DNA of 64,000 nt from Anaerocolumna sp. MB42-C2 (GTDB lineage Bacteria; Bacillota; Clostridia; Lachnospirales; Lachnospiraceae): assembly GCF_030913705.1 (NCBI RefSeq), contig NZ_CP133190.1, forward strand, positions 4,041,001 to 4,105,000, read 5' to 3'. Of this stretch, positions 62,237-64,000 are shown one piece after another (within the stretch, counting starts at the first letter, position 1; each line of letters begins with the position of its first letter). The notes beneath the pieces are model-generated. The model had not been told where the DNA came from, ran no database searches, and was given only the letters and a program-made list of their open reading frames with translations. The position numbers and the translations under genes are program-made.

Positions 62237-63130
62237 ATGGGAAGCAGAGCTAAGAAAATCAGAAAAGCACTGGTGGGTGCAGGGTTTATACTGCCGTTTC
62301 TGGTTTTTTATACGATATTTACCATTTGGCCGATGATACAGGGGGTATATGTTAGTCTCCATAAATGGGGGCTTATGGGGAAGATAAGATTTGTTGGACT
62401 TAATAATTATTCAAAATTTTTGCATGATAAATATTTTTGGGGAGCATTGCGTAATACGACTGTATTTGTTTTAATAACCGTGCCTGCATTAATCATATGT
62501 GCTATTGCATTGGCTTTGCTTGCTAATCGGGTCAGTAAATTACAAAAATTATTTCGAATCTGCTATTATCTGCCCAATGTACTGTCAGTGTCGGTGGCCT
62601 CCTTTACGGCTATTTATATGTTTGCACCTTACCGTGGGTTTATAAATAACTTTTTACATAGCATTGGGGTATTAAGTCCTGCTGTAGAACTTCAGTGGCT
62701 GCAGGATAATCATCTCGCCTGGGCAACCATCTCCGCCATGACAATCTGGTGGACGGTGGGATTTAGTATGATGATATATCTTTCTGCATTACAGGATATA
62801 CCGGATCAGCTTTACGAAGCCGCTGATATTGACGGTGCCTCCAAAAGAGTCCAGCTGTTTTCTATTGTTCTGCCTTTGTTAAAACCAACAACTTATCTTA
62901 TAGTATTATTACAGGTGATTGCCTGCTTTAAAGTATTCGGACAGATTTATATGATTACTGGAGGTGGTCCGGGAACCAATACCAGACCTTTGATTCAATA
63001 TATTTATGAGACGGCCTTTGAAAAAAATGATATGGGATATTCATCCGCAATTTCTTACGTATTGTTTCTGATTTTAGTTCTTTTATCGTTAATTCAGCTT
63101 AAAATTCAAGGTAAGGGGGAAAAGGCATGA
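62237..63130 (+). CDS. Sugar ABC permease, MalF/LacF-like
   Basis: 297 residues, six membrane helices. KALVGAGFILPFLVFYTIFT opens the protein; VGLNNYSKFLHDKYFWGALR is the typical loop; EAA loop LYEAADIDGASKRVQLFSIV; then FGQIYMITGGGPGTNTRPLI. Shine-Dalgarno CAGGAGG. Its end overlaps the next gene by four bases (ATGA), so the two are translationally coupled. Confidence 0.94.
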   Translation: MGSRAKKIRKALVGAGFILPFLVFYTIFTIWPMIQGVYVSLHKWGLMGKIRFVGLNNYSKFLHDKYFWGALRNTTVFVLITVPALIICAIALALLANRVSKLQKLFRICYYLPNVLSVSVASFTAIYMFAPYRGFINNFLHSIGVLSPAVELQWLQDNHLAWATISAMTIWWTVGFSMMIYLSALQDIPDQLYEAADIDGASKRVQLFSIVLPLLKPTTYLIVLLQVIACFKVFGQIYMITGGGPGTNTRPLIQYIYETAFEKNDMGYSSAISYVLFLILVLLSLIQLKIQGKGEKA

Positions 63131-63954
63131 AACAGAAATTTAATTTAGGTAAAGTTATCCTGACAGCTCTTTCTGTCCTGATTGCTTTAATTTTTGTTAC
63201 ACCGGTAATTTGGTCTTTAGCGGTTTCATTTCAAAGAGAAGGAAAACAAATTAAGAATATATGGGACTGGTTTAAGCCTCCTTACACCATAGAGAACTAC
63301 CCTAGTATAATTTTCCACAGCGATGTGCCAACCTGGATGTTAAACAGCTTATTTATTTCAATTATATCCACTTTCCTGGTAGTTTTATTATCCGCATTAG
63401 CGGCTTATGCCATTGCCAAAATTGATATGAAAGGAAAGGGACTGCTTTATGTATATTTTCTTTTGGGTTTGATGGTTCCGGGTGAGGCGACAATCGTACC
63501 GCTGTTTATTACAGCTAATAAACTGAATCTGATTGATACGTATCCGGGTCTTATATTTCCAACAATAGCAGGATCAATGAATCTGATTATTATGATAACC
63601 TTTTTTAGAGGAATTCCTGGTGAATTATTGGAGTCAGTAAGAATAGACGGAGGCGGTGAATTGGTCATATTCACCAGGATTGTATTGCCATTATCTAAAG
63701 TAGTATTAGTTACAGTTGCTATTTTTGCATTCGTAGGAAGCTGGAACAATTATCTGTGGCCTTTACTATGTTCCATGAGCAGTGAAAAATTTACTCTTCC
63801 AATCGGTATACCGACTTTTGCCGGGACTTATACTGTGGATTATGTCCGGCCAATGACCGCTAATATGGTGGCTTCCCTGCCTGCAATCATTCTTTTTATA
63901 CTATTTGAAAAACAGATCGTAACAGGTATCACCATGACAGGGGTAAAGGGGTGA
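63127..63954 (+). CDS. Sugar ABC permease, MalG/LacG-like
   Basis: 275 residues, six membrane helices. TALSVLIALIFVTPVIWSLA at the start, MLNSLFISIISTFLVVLLSA, EAA loop LESVRIDGGGELVIFTRIVL, then FVGSWNNYLWPL and C-terminal VTGITMTGVKG. It completes the membrane part of the importer. No ATPase is encoded in the window, as expected for family 1 systems with a shared ATPase. Confidence 0.94.
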   Translation: MKQKFNLGKVILTALSVLIALIFVTPVIWSLAVSFQREGKQIKNIWDWFKPPYTIENYPSIIFHSDVPTWMLNSLFISIISTFLVVLLSALAAYAIAKIDMKGKGLLYVYFLLGLMVPGEATIVPLFITANKLNLIDTYPGLIFPTIAGSMNLIIMITFFRGIPGELLESVRIDGGGELVIFTRIVLPLSKVVLVTVAIFAFVGSWNNYLWPLLCSMSSEKFTLPIGIPTFAGTYTVDYVRPMTANMVASLPAIILFILFEKQIVTGITMTGVKG

Positions 63955-64000
63955 TGGAGGCAGTTCTTACTATAAAATCAATAATGAAAGAGATGTTTTT
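63954..64000 (+). CDS. Start of a further gene, cut by the window end
   Basis: An ATG at 63954 overlaps the permease stop (TGATG) and opens a frame with no stop to the window edge (MEAVLTIKSIMKEMF). AAAGGGG lies three to nine bases before it. In such operons a glycoside hydrolase or phosphorylase often follows, but nothing can be recognised from 15 codons. An ATG at 63984 is an alternative. Confidence 0.35.
   Translation, partial: MEAVLTIKSIMKEMF

Noticed and set aside
1..64000. tRNA or rRNA genes, prophage, complete insertion sequence, toxin-antitoxin or defence system
   Set aside because: No cloverleaf-like sequence, integrase, transposase, phage structural gene or nuclease-type defence gene was seen on either strand.

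Overview
The window looks like chromosome of a low-GC anaerobic Firmicute, most likely a cellulose- or plant-polysaccharide-using member of the Lachnospiraceae (Clostridia). The evidence is AT-rich DNA with consensus sigma-A promoters and strong Shine-Dalgarno sites, a GH94 cellobiose phosphorylase, an oxaloacetate-decarboxylase-type sodium pump subunit with an OadG-like peptide, NiCo riboswitches, a SEC-C methionine aminopeptidase, and DUF4474- and DUF6145-like proteins. I saw no rRNA, tRNA, CRISPR array, prophage or complete insertion sequence. Most of it is ordinary core and metabolic genome; the unusual material is in the intergenic regions.

Layout. 1-5.8 kb: the 3' end of prfA with a local duplication, a small AraC regulator, map, an unknown zinc-finger membrane protein, a TrmH/SpoU rRNA methyltransferase behind a possible attenuator, and an NfeD-stomatin pair. 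6-10.6 kb: a chemotaxis block with cheA (broken by a one-base frameshift), cheW and a methyl-accepting chemotaxis protein. 10.7-21.1 kb: an LtaS-like phosphoglycerol transferase, a patatin phospholipase, argF, birA, a LiaF-like protein, coaX, dusB, a YvyF-like zinc protein and asd. 21.3-24.2 kb: two unknown cell-surface proteins. 24.8-32.5 kb: cellobiose phosphorylase followed by an Opp/Dpp-family importer whose two ATPases are fused. 32.5-37.6 kb: a YaiI-family protein, a prolyl-tRNA editing protein and a heterodimeric ABC exporter. 37.6-42 kb: a metal-efflux locus in which a cation diffusion facilitator and a P-type ATPase each have their own NiCo riboswitch. 42-50.9 kb: a secreted FN3-CAP protein behind an unidentified structured leader, a ferredoxin-like protein divergent from a Crp/Fnr regulator, a phosphoesterase and DUF4474 pair, NADH oxidase, and the sodium-pump pair behind a riboswitch-like leader. 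51-64 kb: a HEAT-methyltransferase, then two sugar ABC systems, one next to a membrane-bound AraC regulator and one next to an ArsR-type regulator with matching operator-like dyads.

Across these regions, three copies of a MITE-like element (79, 173 and 173 bp) share 12-bp terminal inverted repeats and are flanked by short direct repeats. A second, 55-nt double-hairpin repeat occurs twice. Several genes have RNA-level control candidates: two NiCo riboswitches, a yybP-ykoY-like leader before the sodium-pump gene, a possible terminator/antiterminator between two permease genes, and an orphan structured leader before the CAP gene. The carbohydrate genes fit a lifestyle of importing oligosaccharides and splitting them by phosphorolysis. 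Functional assignments rest on motif recognition only; no database search was run.
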